A stretch of DNA of 64,000 nt, taken from contig NC_133903.1 of assembly GCF_964199755.1 (NCBI RefSeq), forward strand, positions 5,287,001-5,351,000, written 5' to 3'. The notes beneath the pieces are model-generated. The model did not search any database. It saw nothing but the letters and a program-made list of their open reading frames with translations, and was not told the origin of the DNA. The DNA comes from Larus michahellis (taxonomy: Eukaryota; Chordata; Aves; Charadriiformes; Laridae). Positions 49,001-56,756 of this stretch are shown piece by piece. The position numbers and the translations under genes were made by a program. Each line of letters opens with the position of its first letter. Position 1 is the stretch's first letter.

Positions 49001-49194
49001 AATCTCTCCGCCAAGGAGGCCATTCTCCCGCTGCCCACGTCTCCTTTGCCTGAGCATCGCACCCCTTCCCTGTGCCCGATGCCCGCCCGCGTCCCACTCT
49101 GTCTGTCTTTTGTCTCTCCCAGAGTCTGAAGGAAGGCCTGACTGTGCAAGAACGCCTGAAGCTTTTTGAATCCAGGGACTTGAAGAAAGACTAG
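4389..49194 (+). CDS. MPRIP: MPRIP (M-RIP / p116Rip), 3' part of gene, 22 coding exons
   Basis: Myosin phosphatase Rho-interacting protein is a scaffold that bundles F-actin through its N-terminal half and binds RhoA and the MYPT1 targeting subunit of myosin phosphatase through its C-terminal coiled coil, bringing the phosphatase to stress fibres. I identify it from a continuous spliced reading: end of PH1, basic [10 protein letters not shown] stretch, Ser/Pro-rich linker, [11 protein letters not shown] motif, complete PH2, [20 protein letters not shown] block, then coiled coil ending in EQVSWDN or in FESRDLKKD. Every junction has GT/AG ends and matching phase. The minimal path is 949 residues from the first visible codon. 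With roughly 90 residues missing upstream, this agrees with the ~1,038-residue mammalian isoform. The start codon and first PH1 exons lie before the window. Identification is very secure; isoform use is inference. Confidence 0.97.
4541..7627 (+). other. MPRIP intron
   Basis: No exon is recognised. The segment at about 6590-6850 is AT-richer and has several homeodomain-like TAAT cores, including in the GCATTAATCATC context near 6653-6664, so it could be a regulatory element. Otherwise it is GC-rich single-copy sequence. Confidence 0.6.
7628..7712 (+). CDS. MPRIP: MPRIP window exon 2: end of PH1 and basic segment
   Basis: The first base completes the Gly codon. The exon then reads [20 protein letters not shown] and KVEPPTPQ, ending in phase 0 at CAG before [14 protein letters not shown] is the C-terminal helix of PH1. 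The following Lys/Arg cluster is conserved in M-RIP and looks like a basic actin- or membrane-contacting segment (inference). Confidence 0.95.
7713..12245 (+). other. MPRIP intron
   Basis: The intron holds a CR1 fragment at about 10335-10415, a T-homopolymer at about 10481-10499, and an AT-rich island at about 10085-10330 that stands out from the GC-rich flanks. No exon is supported. Confidence 0.65.
10335..10415 (-). repeat. CR1 LINE 3'-end fragment, reverse orientation
   Basis: The stretch contains GGTTGAGGTTGGAAGGGCCC followed by a GGTCCAACCCCCTGCTCA block. This is the reverse complement of the 3' end of CR1 retroposons. It is a short degraded copy without reverse-transcriptase sequence. 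Confidence 0.85.
12246..12456 (+). CDS. MPRIP: MPRIP window exon 3: Ser/Pro linker
   Basis: Phase 0 start after TTTAG. It encodes a disordered linker beginning [13 protein letters not shown], then [20 protein letters not shown], and ends on the first base of an Asp codon before [14 protein letters not shown] and SPAQSP match mammalian M-RIP. The long polyserine tract remembered from the human protein is reduced here to two serines. Confidence 0.95.
12457..13434 (+). other. MPRIP intron
   Basis: GC-rich intron with no exon or repeat recognised. It ends with a pyrimidine-rich TCTCTGTCCTTTAG acceptor. Confidence 0.7.
13435..13951 (+). CDS. MPRIP: MPRIP window exon 4 (long form, two possible donors)
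   Basis: The core reads [38 protein letters not shown], then a Pro-rich [11 protein letters not shown] segment. There are two in-phase donors. AACAG/GTACAG ends the exon at 13594 and gives the classic [11 protein letters not shown] junction. GAGAAG/GTAAGG ends it at 13951 and also joins exon 5 in phase. The extra 119 residues (from about YSYPKSPSQ to LFGNER) are Ser-rich, then strongly basic ([14 protein letters not shown]). The frame stays open to exactly the second donor, which supports a real alternative 5' splice-site exon. Confidence 0.92.
13952..19985 (+). other. MPRIP intron (~6.0 kb)
   Basis: No exon is supported. AT-richer islands occur at about 14260-14360, 15760-16400, 17060-17420 and 17740-18180. 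The last has long T runs around 18088-18118. The intervening segments are GC-rich and produce long accidental open frames, for example one of 406 codons at 14384-15604. Confidence 0.6.
19986..20127 (+). CDS. MPRIP: MPRIP window exon 5
   Basis: The first base completes Arg. The exon then reads [20 protein letters not shown] and ends [12 protein letters not shown] in phase 0 before GTAAGC. It matches mammalian M-RIP closely over the predicted helix and the basic PRKR end. An internal CAGGTAAT at the start resembles a donor, but skipping it would break the conserved reading. Confidence 0.95.
20128..20678 (+). other. MPRIP intron
   Basis: Short intron carrying a 13-bp near-perfect tandem triplication at 20198-20233. 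It ends with TTTACACAG. Confidence 0.75.
20198..20233 (+). repeat. 13-bp tandem repeat, ~2.8 copies
   Basis: AGCTATAGGGTTC, AGCTGTAGGGTTC and a partial AGCTCCAGGG follow each other without gaps inside an intron. Confidence 0.8.
20679..20795 (+). CDS. MPRIP: MPRIP window exon 6: basophilic phosphosite segment
   Basis: 39 codons, phase 0 at both ends: [14 protein letters not shown], then [20 protein letters not shown] and [16 protein letters not shown] is a conserved cluster of Arg-directed Ser/Thr kinase consensus sites, as inferred from sequence. The N-terminal third diverges from the mammalian exon while the C-terminal two-thirds is conserved. Confidence 0.95.
20796..22811 (+). other. MPRIP intron
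   Basis: No exon or repeat is supported. The 21100-21780 part is AT-richer. The intron ends with a CTCCTTTCTTGCAG acceptor. Confidence 0.65.
22812..22868 (+). CDS. MPRIP: MPRIP window exon 7: start of PH domain 2
   Basis: Nineteen codons [19 protein letters not shown], phase 0 at both ends. KKGWLTKQ is the first beta strand of the second pleckstrin-homology domain. Confidence 0.97.
22869..24228 (+). other. MPRIP intron
   Basis: No exon or repeat recognised. The acceptor is TTGTTTCCTAG. Confidence 0.65.
24229..24297 (+). CDS. MPRIP: MPRIP window exon 8: PH2 core
   Basis: Twenty-three codons, [20 protein letters not shown] then AEE, phase 0 at both ends. WKKHWFVL with LRYYRDS is the classic PH strand 2-3 hairpin that carries basic ligand-facing residues. 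Confidence 0.97.
24505..24594 (+). CDS. MPRIP: MPRIP window exon 9: PH2 middle
   Basis: Thirty codons from [20 protein letters not shown] to NYGFQIH, phase 0 at both ends. EIDL-x-CYDVTEY and YGFQI are PH strands 4-5. The 207-nt intron before it holds nothing else. Confidence 0.97.
24595..25027 (+). other. MPRIP intron
   Basis: 433-nt intron between the PH2 exons. No feature is seen beyond its splice sites. Confidence 0.8.
25028..25137 (+). CDS. MPRIP: MPRIP window exon 10: end of PH2
   Basis: Reads [20 protein letters not shown], then [16 protein letters not shown], ending on two bases of a Ser codon before [19 protein letters not shown] is the C-terminal PH helix with its invariant Trp. 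Confidence 0.97.
25138..29522 (+). other. MPRIP intron (~4.4 kb) with CpG-rich 3' end
   Basis: Mostly single-copy sequence. 26240-26300 is T/A-rich and 27380-28060 and 28540-28760 are AT-richer. From about 28780 to 29420 the intron becomes very GC- and CpG-rich. No coding exon is recognised in it. Confidence 0.6.
29523..30108 (+). CDS. MPRIP: MPRIP window exon 11: linker and RhoA-binding approach, start of coiled coil
   Basis: 195 full codons after completing a Ser codon. It reads [17 protein letters not shown], then [37 protein letters not shown], a low-conservation insert, [39 protein letters not shown], and LTTLLEKE. Phase 0 end before GTAAAG. The highly charged ERER/RRRE helix and the W-H-Q-V-E-T-T-P block are signature M-RIP segments. 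The first in-frame Met (29857) lies inside this exon. Confidence 0.96.
30109..31016 (+). other. MPRIP intron
   Basis: No exon or repeat recognised. The acceptor is TGTCCCTCCAG. Confidence 0.75.
31017..31133 (+). CDS. MPRIP: MPRIP window exon 12: coiled coil
   Basis: 39 codons [20 protein letters not shown], then [19 protein letters not shown], phase 0 at both ends. It is a heptad-patterned helix. In the classic isoform it joins directly to [12 protein letters not shown] at 41204; in the long form it joins to the giant exon at 34220. Confidence 0.96.
31134..34219 (+). other. MPRIP intron upstream of the giant exon
   Basis: Contains a 25-bp tandem duplication at 32109-32158, long T/GTTT tracts at 33445-33505 and 33880-33950, an (AAAC)n stretch near 34022-34060, and two acceptor-like sites after the T tracts (CAG at 33506-33508 and TTTTAG ending about 33950). 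Confidence 0.7.
32109..32158 (+). repeat. 25-bp tandem duplication with near-palindromic core
   Basis: Two adjacent copies start with GATCTCCTC, continue with AGAGGAG or GGAGGAG, and end in TTATTCAT. The copies differ at one or two bases. The CTCCTC/GAGGAG core can pair with itself. Confidence 0.85.
34220..38089 (+). CDS. MPRIP: MPRIP window exon 13: giant 1,290-codon cassette exon
   Basis: 3,870 nt, phase 0 at both ends, open throughout. It begins [20 protein letters not shown] and ends [15 protein letters not shown] before a GTGTTG donor. Residues ~1-390 of the exon are almost continuous heptad coiled coil. Residues ~390-540 are an acidic, Ser-rich linker with an E6 run near residue 427, [11 protein letters not shown] near 476, and a [10 protein letters not shown] to SGTSDSE stretch at ~500-536. 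Residues ~540-880 and ~1000-1210 are again coiled coil. A Gly/Ala/Pro/Asp linker at ~1215-1245 precedes a final helix that runs into ATCERGF of the next exon. Removing the exon restores the classic junction in frame. It corresponds to the long M-RIP isoforms. Coding status is secure; expression pattern is unknown. Confidence 0.93.
39130..39255 (-). repeat. CR1 LINE 3'-end fragment, reverse orientation
   Basis: Contains AATCCTAGAATGGTTTGGGT, GATCATCTAGTTCCAACCCC and CCATGGGCAGGGACACCTCC in order. This is the reverse complement of the canonical avian CR1 terminus, well preserved. Confidence 0.95.
40036..40077 (+). repeat. (CA)n followed by poly(A)
   Basis: About eight CA units are followed by about 25 A residues. 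It is a simple repeat; no retroposon body is recognised next to it. Confidence 0.9.
41204..41351 (+). CDS. MPRIP: MPRIP window exon 14: MYPT1-binding coiled coil begins
   Basis: Reads [20 protein letters not shown], then [20 protein letters not shown] and AEETAATIS, ending on the first base of an Ala codon. It is nearly identical to mammalian M-RIP and to the equivalent segment of the paralogue TRIOBP. This C-terminal coiled coil is the region known to bind the leucine-zipper end of MYPT1. Confidence 0.97.
41352..41881 (+). other. MPRIP intron
   Basis: Contains an (AAAC)n microsatellite at about 41803-41828 and no other feature. Confidence 0.8.
41882..41999 (+). CDS. MPRIP: MPRIP window exon 15: coiled coil
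   Basis: Reads [20 protein letters not shown], then [19 protein letters not shown], ending on two bases of a Leu codon at CT/GTAAGA. The following exon supplies the G. Heptads are continuous with the preceding exon. Confidence 0.96.
42000..42736 (+). other. MPRIP intron
   Basis: No exon or repeat recognised. The acceptor is GTTTCCCCAG. Confidence 0.75.
42737..42896 (+). CDS. MPRIP: MPRIP window exon 16: coiled coil
   Basis: Reads [20 protein letters not shown], then [20 protein letters not shown] and [13 protein letters not shown], phase 0 at its end. Essentially identical to mammalian M-RIP. The 141-nt intron after it holds nothing else. Confidence 0.97.
43038..43157 (+). CDS. MPRIP: MPRIP window exon 17: coiled coil with Gly-rich break
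   Basis: Forty codons [20 protein letters not shown], then [20 protein letters not shown], phase 0 at both ends. The [11 protein letters not shown] break interrupts the coiled coil as in mammals. Confidence 0.97.
43158..43702 (+). other. MPRIP intron
   Basis: Short intron carrying a forward CR1 fragment at 43412-43506. The acceptor is TTGTTCCCACAG. Confidence 0.8.
43412..43506 (+). repeat. CR1 LINE 3'-end fragment, forward orientation
   Basis: Contains TCTAGTGGGAGGTGTCCCTG, GATGATCTTTAAGGTCCCTT and CCAACCCGAACCATTCTGTG, then a TGATTTTATG end. This is the canonical CR1 3' terminus with its octamer-like tail. Confidence 0.95.
43703..43789 (+). CDS. MPRIP: MPRIP window exon 18: coiled coil
   Basis: Twenty-nine codons [20 protein letters not shown], then KDELQTALR, phase 0 at both ends. 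Identical in pattern to mammalian M-RIP. Confidence 0.97.
43790..44448 (+). other. MPRIP intron
   Basis: No exon or repeat recognised. The acceptor is CTTTGCCAG. Confidence 0.75.
44449..44611 (+). CDS. MPRIP: MPRIP window exon 19: coiled coil end
   Basis: Reads [20 protein letters not shown], then [20 protein letters not shown] and [14 protein letters not shown], ending on the first base of an Asp codon. The donor GTCAGT departs from the GTRAGT consensus, yet the next exon joins in phase to give the conserved [13 protein letters not shown]. Confidence 0.96.
44612..45059 (+). other. MPRIP intron
   Basis: 448-nt GC-rich intron with no feature beyond splice sites. If the weak donor fails, the frame reaches a TGA at 44653-44655. 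Confidence 0.75.
45060..45145 (+). CDS. MPRIP: MPRIP window exon 20: penultimate constitutive exon
   Basis: Reads [20 protein letters not shown], then RQLRNIRSK, phase 0 end before GTGAGC. It matches the conserved C-terminal tail of M-RIP that precedes the alternative ends. Confidence 0.97.
45146..46353 (+). other. MPRIP intron with extended pyrimidine tract before exon 21
   Basis: The last ~70 nt (about 46284-46353) are dominated by T and C, with several TTCTT/TTTTCTTT motifs, before CAACAG. No exon is seen. Confidence 0.75.
46354..46386 (+). CDS. MPRIP: MPRIP window exon 21: alternative C-terminus A (stop-carrying)
   Basis: Ten codons [10 protein letters not shown] and TGA, in phase with exon 20. 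Mammalian M-RIP isoform 1 ends in the same way (SVIEQVSWD plus one residue). A GTAAAC donor at 46420 would make this a 66-nt cassette exon (46354-46419) that carries the stop and splices onward, instead of a true terminal exon. Confidence 0.92.
   Translation, partial: SVIEQVSWDN
46420..49122 (+). other. MPRIP last intron (or exon 21 3' UTR plus intron)
   Basis: No further coding exon. Holds a perfect 26-bp tandem duplication at 47885-47936. An ATTAAA at 47554-47559 is a weak candidate poly(A) signal if exon 21 is ever terminal. The acceptor is TTTGTCTCTCCCAG. Confidence 0.65.
47885..47936 (+). repeat. 26-bp perfect tandem duplication
   Basis: The unit CCACGATCGGGGAAG plus TAAGAGGAGAA occurs twice head-to-tail without mismatch. 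Confidence 0.95.
49123..49194 (+). CDS. MPRIP: MPRIP window exon 22: alternative C-terminus B
   Basis: Twenty-three codons [20 protein letters not shown], then KKD and TAG, in phase with exon 20. It equals the C-terminus of the longer common mammalian isoforms. The acceptor is a strong pyrimidine tract plus CAG. Confidence 0.96.
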   Translation, partial: SLKEGLTVQERLKLFESRDLKKD

Positions 49195-50261
49195 TTCTCC
49201 CCGCTCCGCTTGACCACGCGCACCTCCCAGCTTGAGGCAGCACAGCACCAGCACCGTTTGTCTCTCGTTCCTTACGACTGTCCTTGCTGTCGTTCGTCTT
49301 GACGCCCCCGACGGGACCTGGCGCCGCGGTGGGGGTGCCCCCCGCCGCCCCCTCCCCTCCCCAGCACCTTTTCCCTGCTTGTGAGATGCTCCAGAGACTC
49401 TGAGAGGGAGAGGAAGGGATCGGGGTGGGGTTTTTTTCCCCTCTCTTCGGCGCTTTGTAGGAGAATCCTTCCTTTACTGTAAACCATTACACTAAGTGTC
49501 AGTATTAAGGCTCAGTAGCCTGTTAATAAGCTAGCTCTGTCGTACCAACCGTTTTGGTATGCAAGCAGGGCCTGGGTGGTATCGGCCATACCTAGCTCTT
49601 ACTGCTGTCAAGAGACCCAGTGCTCAGAGCACGCCAGGAGCCTAATCTAACCGTTGATCTCGATTGCATTAATTGCACCTACAAGGGGGGGGGGAAGCTG
49701 TCGGGGGAGCGCAAGTCCGTGCCGGCGTACGCAGCCCGGAGGTACAACACTGACATCTCGCTGGAGAAGGACGCAAGAAATGATTCTCCTGCCCCGTGAC
49801 TGTGCCGTATCCTGAATGTAGGCGATACCGAAGCCCGTCGAGCTTTGGTGGCCGCCCGGGTGGTTATGGATAGGGAGCTGCAGATAACTCACCTGCACCG
49901 TCGAGTCCGCCCCATCGGCGTGTCTTTGCCTCCCGTCTCGCTGGTGGCCGGAGTCGGTGTTTCGGGGGCCGAGCTGTAAGATCACTTTCTTGCCTCTGTT
50001 AGATCAAGCCCAGCACTCTCTTTTTTTTTTTTTTTTGCTGTTACTCCCTTCCTCTCATTGAGTCCCGTGTATCCCAGGGTCTGTGCGCATGTGAAACTCC
50101 CTTTTCCTAGTCAAAGGAAAGTAGAGTAGAAAGTAGAGCCATTATTGACTGAAAATGCACAGTGCTCAATGCATATAATGCTCCTTTTTTATCAGCTTCT
50201 TGAATTCAACTCTTCTTGTCAGCAGGGCAGCTCCTATTTTAATTCTTTAATCTTTTCGTGA

Positions 50262-50267
50262 AATAAA
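50262..50267 (+). promoter_or_regulatory. MPRIP: Candidate proximal poly(A) signal, MPRIP
   Basis: AATAAA lies about 1.07 kb after the stop, preceded by T-rich sequence and followed by a GTATGTGCTTC G/T-rich stretch. This is the expected layout for a cleavage site. Confidence 0.55.
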
Positions 50268-52705
50268 AATCTCAAAACCAGTATGTGCTTCAGACCTTCT
50301 CAGTCCTAATAGCTTGTGTATTTAAAGCCTACAATTTAGCACCGTGAGGCCGATAGACGGATACAAACTAAAAGCGAGGCGAGGGAGCTGCAGCAGACGG
50401 CCAGCCCAGCGGAGGATGCCTTCCCAGAAGAAGCCTTTGCAGCAGCAGGGCTGCCCCGGCACGGTGGCTTCATCCCGGGCTGACGACAGCATTTCAAGAT
50501 GCCACCGGTAAAGACTCTGGGTCCTGCCTCACCAATGGCCCTGGATCGCTTCAGCGCGCTGGCTTCCCAACCCATGGCTGAAGTAGGCAGCTCTGTGTGC
50601 TTTCACGGCTGATTTTTGGGTCTGTTACGTGGGCGGTACAAGCGCAGCCCTCAGAGCAAACTCTCGCTGGTGACGGCTATTCCCGGTCCTGCCAGGCTGG
50701 GCCACGGTGGGGGCCGGAGAGCTTGCCCTCACCGTCCCCCTCGGAGCAGCAAGTCTCTGTTTCAGCCACCGGACCCTCGTCGGGAGATGGCGTCATCTAA
50801 CCGTGGCGTGAATCAGGCTCTCGTCCAACTTGTGTGGCCTTGCCATGGCCGAGCTCTCGGCTTGACACCTCCTGGGGCACTCGTGGCAGCGCATGGCAGC
50901 GTCCGGTCCTGCCCGGAGGAGCCACACTTGTCCCCAGCCAAGATGCCAGCACCGCGCAGCAGGCAGAGGACGTATGGAGATGCTCTCCCACTGCAACGCT
51001 CTGTAATGTGTGTCTGGATGTACACGGAAGCCCTGGAGACAGGAGGAGGGTAGGAAAGATGTTTAGCCGCTCGGATGCAAAGGCTTTTCCCTCATCAGGA
51101 GGCACGTGCCCTCTAAGATGTTTTGATGTGCAGCCACTCGCCCCAATCCGAGCTCACCGTAGCACTTTCTGTAGAGCATTGGAGGACCCGGGAGCCTTCC
51201 CAGCCATGGACCACCTGGACCACCTCTCTGATCAACCATCAGCCGCCCCCAGGAATCTCGGTGCTGCTCCTTGCGTTGTGTTTGCTTTCACCCATCAGTC
51301 AGCAGCCACCCTAGTCCTCCTCCCACCCCACCGCGAAGGAATGTGGCCTGTTCACCCAAAGCTGCTCGCCATCAGCGTCTCACCTGCATGACGGGAGTCC
51401 AAACTGGGGAGGCCCAAAGTGGAAATGGTCACCTCAGCGCCGTCCTGGGGCTGTGGAAATAACTTCTGTCACCACGCTGAGCTAGCTCATGGCCAGCTAA
51501 AGGATAGGCTGTTGTTGATAAACCCATGGATGTTGGTAATGCTTAGCACTGGCTTTTTATATCCGTGGCATTGGGTCCTGGTTCCCTTCCAGCTGAGGGG
51601 ATCCAGATGCAGCTCTCCCTGGTTGTAGCACTTCCCAAATTCAGCCTTTTCCAGGTCAAGTGCTCACGTGTTGTGCTTAGAAGTCCACTTCTGGAAGAAG
51701 AGGGTCCTTTGTCACTAGTCGTGTGCAGGGTTTCTCTCTCTCTCTCTCCCTGTCGGCATCTTGCACGTGACTGAAGTGAGAGGTCTGGGGCTCTGGTGTA
51801 ACCTCACAGTTGGGTGATGGATGCGTGTTGGGGTCCCCGTGCTCACAGCAGCTGGAACATGGTACTTAGCGGCATCGATGAGCGGTTAAGGGCAGTCTTT
51901 TGGGCTATTACTTGGGTGGGGAGATGACTCCATCCACTGTGTTTTGTATATTGTAGACACCTGATTGATTGTCAGGAGACGGTCACCCGCTCCCGGTGCC
52001 TGGCTTGGTCCCGTCCAAAGTCATCTCTCCAGCTCTCAGCAGGGATAACCTTTACACTTCATCCCTGGCTGCTCCAGGTGAGCGCTGGCCTCTGTGATCT
52101 CCTGGCAGAGGCCTTGAGACACAGCGTTAGGACGGCATGTAGGCCTTGTCACTGTCATTGCTCTTCCCTTACAAGACCTCATTGGCTCCAGGAGGACACC
52201 CTCCTCCTCCTCCTCATCTCTCAAGACATATGGTGGGACTTTGTCCTTTTTAGCCAACTGAGCAGAACACGTGCTGGGCTCCTTCTCACCACGTGGACCC
52301 TGACCTTTCCGATGTCCCCTAGGAAATCCTGCTTTTTTCTGCAGTTGCTCCGGAGCACTTATTTTAAGTGTGAGGACTAGAAGTTACGTACCTTGCTATT
52401 TGCATCGGTGGTGTAGAGGACACAAGGTGGACCCTTTCTGGTACAGGATCATGCCACTGAGCATCGCGAGGCTCCCCACGGAGGGAAGTTTCCTGCTCTA
52501 CACTTGCATACACCAAGAAATCCTCTCTTGCAGCTGAGAGTCCTGCCTAGGACGAGGTATTGAGCCTGGCGAATAAGAGCACTTGATTTCTTTGCCAGTG
52601 CTCCGGCTTCGAACCGTATTTCTTAACGTAGAGAACGGCTGGGTGAGTGGAGGGCACACGTGGAGCGATGAGGTGGGGATCGTCCCCAGCTTTTGACTCG
52701 GCACG

Positions 52706-52713
52706 TGTAAATA
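52706..52713 (+). promoter_or_regulatory. Pumilio response element-like TGTAAATA
   Basis: Exact UGUANAUA match in the probable MPRIP 3' UTR. Further exact copies are at 54990-54997 and 56712-56719. Confidence 0.4.
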
Positions 52714-53562
52714 CGTTTGTGGTTTTTTTGTTTTGTTTTGGTTTGGGTTTTTTTTTTTTAAGACAAGGGGTGAGGATGGGCAGAAAAGCACTGCAGTGTG
52801 TTGGCGAAGGTGGCAGCGCTTCGGTGGCGGATGGCGCAGGAAGGCGGACGAAGGTGTGATGGAAATGGGGCGGCATGGGGAGCTGTGCGGAGCCCACGGG
52901 TGCCGCAGACGGGGAGCGGCCGGAGACGCACTTTCCGCTTGTGCTCGGGCCTTGACTTGCCCTGTGGAGGGAGGCGATGGGGGGGGCGGGATTGTTATTT
53001 ATACACATAGAAAACCATACTGGTGTTTAGCGGCGGGGGGGGGAGGAGAAATCACCCAAGAACACTCGTGCAGCTCTTGCTCCTTTCCTGTAGACGTGCG
53101 CATACACTACGCGAGGGGACATATAGAACTTCTGAGTCCCCTGTGTCAGTTCTTCACCCGAGGCAACACAGACGGCGTTTTGCTTCTCTCCGGTGAGGCA
53201 CTGCCGGGGGATCCGGCGTCGGCAGGAACGAAGCTGGATTTTTCTTCTCTGTTTCCTCGAGCTTGTTTTTACCTTGTTGTCCGGAAAATATCAGCCCTCG
53301 CATCACCTCCCCTCTTTTTGCGGGCTCCCTGAAACACCTTTTACAGATGTTTTTCATCTTTTACAGGATTCGAATTGCCGTTTGCTAACGGGGGTCAGAC
53401 CCTGGGGATCAGCTGGTCAGAGGTTTGCGGTCAGGGCACTTTTATTTAATATACACTGTCCAGCGTCTCTGGACCTTCAAATAGCTGAGAAAAGCAAAAC
53501 AGGCAGGTTTGCTGGGAAAAAATAGAAAAACCACACCTGGCGGTAACTACAAGTATAGCTGA

Positions 53563-53568
53563 AATAAA
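53563..53568 (+). promoter_or_regulatory. MPRIP: Candidate middle poly(A) signal, MPRIP
   Basis: AATAAA is followed immediately by ATGTGTCGGTGGCAGG, a G/T-rich downstream element. Confidence 0.4.
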
Positions 53569-53983
53569 ATGTGTCGGTGGCAGGAGTAGAGCCGCAGGGA
53601 ACACGGCGTGCGGAGGGACGGGTGGGACTGGCTGCCATTGGCGTGGGTTTAGCAATTCTTAATAAGCCAAATCAGTTAATCTCAGTGCTGAACTTCGTGG
53701 GTTTAAAATATTTGTCGCTAAGCGAAGGGGTCTTTTACGGACGTGGTGGTGGTGGTCTTCTGTCTGTAGTACATGGGAGCAGCCATCTTCCTCCGGGGAG
53801 TTGGGCTCCTTTGAGGATTAAAGCAGAGACCTGGGCTCCGCTCTCCCGGAGGCGTCGCAGGGGCTGAGACGGGGCCTCTCGGCATCACCAGGATCAACCT
53901 CAGCCTTTGGGGCAGCACTTCATCAGCCGGGAACGCTGCACACGATGTCCCGTGGTGGTGGCTGTGAGTTCTGGGGGGTCACG

Positions 53984-54020
53984 AAGAGGAGGAGGAGGAG
54001 GAGGAGGAGGAGGAGAAGGA
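53984..54020 (+). repeat. (GGA)n simple repeat in the 3' UTR
   Basis: About eleven GAG/GGA units ending in GGAGAAGGA. Confidence 0.9.
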
Positions 54021-56750
54021 GGGAAGATGCTATGACATGCCAAGGGCTGTTCCGAACTACCGCTCCAGGCTTTGGGCTCCACTCCGCCTGCGCCTGGCAC
54101 CTTTCTAAGCATCTCTCCCAAGGAAGAGGCGGTCCATTACCTGCCGTTACATTAAAGAAAAAGAGAGAACCTGCAGCACCAATAAACAGCCTGAAACATT
54201 TCTGCAGAGAGCAGCGCTTTAAAGAAAAAAAAAAAAAAGGAGGGGGGGTAAAGCCAGCTGGGAAGGTTTTTACTGATGGCAGTGGTCCTTGGTTACCCTC
54301 TTGCTTCTTCCTGCTCCGGGGCACCGAATATCCACGGCGTCACACGGGGAATGCAAGCGGCTGCGTTTTTTTTTACACAATTCTACACTATTGATAGCAC
54401 CGAAATGCGAGGCCGAGGAAAAGTCAAGCGCAAGGAAGGTGCAGGCACGGACACCACCTAATTTGCTCCAAGGGTTTGGTTTTTTTTTTTCGCGCTTAGA
54501 ATTTTCCTACCGTTTGCACCGTCTCCCCTGAAACAGGTTGAATCCCTCTCTAACGGTGACCTTTTCTTTGCCCGCGTATAGAAAAATGAACCAAACTGTG
54601 TGCTTTTGCTTCAAAACTAGAATCGTGTGCCCGCTTGCCAACCAGAAAAGTCTCTTTTTTTTTTTTCTTTTTTTTTTTTTCCCCCTTCGGGCAGAGGTGG
54701 ACTGCATTAACAGCGCCGCCCCCGGCTTTGTAAAAAGTGTCACTGCTTTTGTCCCAACCCTCTACTTGACGGCACTTCCACGGGACCTTCGCCTTCTCCC
54801 GTGGTTCGGACACAGCACTTTTAGGCGGTTGTGAACACTTCAGCACACGCACACTCGGTGTAGCTTGCCTTCCCGCTGTAATTTTTTAGGGGGGGAAAAA
54901 AAAAAAAAAAAGAAAAGAAAGCAAAAGCTTTGGTATTCTTCTCTTTTTAAAAAGTAATTTAAAACCTGTATAGTATTCCAAGCACGCCGTGTAAATATTT
55001 ATGACTCAGAAATTAGTGGAGGGGTCTCTTTTGTGACCAAGTTGTGGGTTTTGTTTTTTAAATCTTGTTCTAAGAGAGATGTCCCAGGCAGGGGCTGGGA
55101 GAGGAGCGCCGAGTGTGTCCAACCCACCCCCTCTGCCCTCATAAACTGTTTTGTTTGCTTTTGATGACTCTTATAAATATCTTTTCAAACCTTTTCTGCT
55201 GACCTGTACCTTTAGTTTTGAAGATACCTGTCCAAAGATCGTGTACAGTCGGTTTGAGAACTGTAACCTCACTGCGCCCTAAACCTCGGGGTTGTTTTTT
55301 TTGCCATTCAGAGAAGTCGGGAATGGTGTATTTGATAGTGGCATTAACACCACGAGGATGCACATCTCTCGTTCCACGGAGCAGCAGCGACTACTCGGTG
55401 ACCGAGCATGCACGGCTGTCCTTGCGGTGTCCACACACGACAGCCGGGGGCTGTCGCAGTAACGTCAAACGTAACTTCCAGCACAACATCGTTACTACGG
55501 CGCTGACCTTCGGTGCGATCCCGGGGTACAAACCCCTCTCAGAAGAGGCCCCAAGGTCCCGCGGCAGGAGCAGGGGGCACCAGGCTGGAAATAACACGGG
55601 TTATAACGCTCTTTTGCCTGCATCAATCCGAGACTACAACAAGAAACCGAGGGTGTGGGATTTACCAGCGGAAACCTGATGAGCCAGACGAGTTGGTACC
55701 AACGGAACTAAAGCAGCTGGCCGTGAGCTCGTAAATAATGAGTGCAATTGCAATTATGGTCTTCACGCTTTCTTCACGCAGGCTGCCTGCGTGCAGGACT
55801 GTCACGAACATTCACTCTTTGTTCTAAACTAGAGCCGGCAAAGTATGTTGTAAAATACTAAAGACGATGGTAAGTAGGAAGCAGATAGGGACGCGCAGTC
55901 TTTGACCCGTGTCCACCCTCCTGGGACCTGGAGTTCGGGATGACTTGAGGTTTTAAAGAATCATTTATTTGAAAGGATGAAGTTTTGGGGAGAGAGGAGG
56001 AAGCTCTGCAAGTCTGTGGGTGGTAGCTGAGGAGAACAGGCGGCTTCCCTTAGTTCTGTCCCAGCACAGCTTTAACCGACAACTGACGCGTAATCGGAGG
56101 GGAATTTTTCTGGATTAAAACCACGCACGCACTACGCTCCACCGCTTGTACTCTGGGAACGGCCCAAAGGAATGGTGAGTAATGAGGACGCAAGTGTCAT
56201 TTCCCAGTTCGTGATGATGGGACGCGGCGGCCAGCCCTCCCCCTCCGCCCTGCCCTGTGGCAGCGGAGCAGGGATGGTGGTACCCGGGTGGCACCGCGAT
56301 GCTGCAGCCCCACGGAAATCCCAGCGGCTCAAACCCAGGAATGATCACAGCGGGGCAGTGGGGAGAGGAGGCAGCACAGTTGTCCTCGATCCCTGCCCAT
56401 CCGTAGGGCAGAACAGCCTCTTTTAAGGGGCGTTTTCCACACGGATTACTCTGGGAAATAACATCTCACATGTGGTATTTTCCCTCTGCAAAGAGGAATG
56501 GGTGTTGGAGGCTCCCGTTTCTCAGTACGTGCACGTTCCTCTCTCTTTCCCTTCTCCCTTCCACTCGATTATTTCAGTGCTTTTTTAAGAGCCACCGTTT
56601 CCGATCAACTGCTCACTGTAATAGAAACATCACATTTTCTCACAGTATTTATTCCTTACAAACTCGTGTGACATGCTAGGTTCCCATGGATGTAGCTGAT
56701 CATTTTTATTTTGTAAATATAATTACCTAACTTTACATTAACTATATCGT

Positions 56751-56756
56751 AATAAA
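56751..56756 (+). promoter_or_regulatory. MPRIP: Candidate distal poly(A) signal, MPRIP
   Basis: AATAAA sits at the end of an AT-rich block, followed by CTATTTTTGCACC and then GTGTAGTGAGGGCTTTCTTT. It is the last good + strand signal before the PLD6 gene. Confidence 0.65.
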
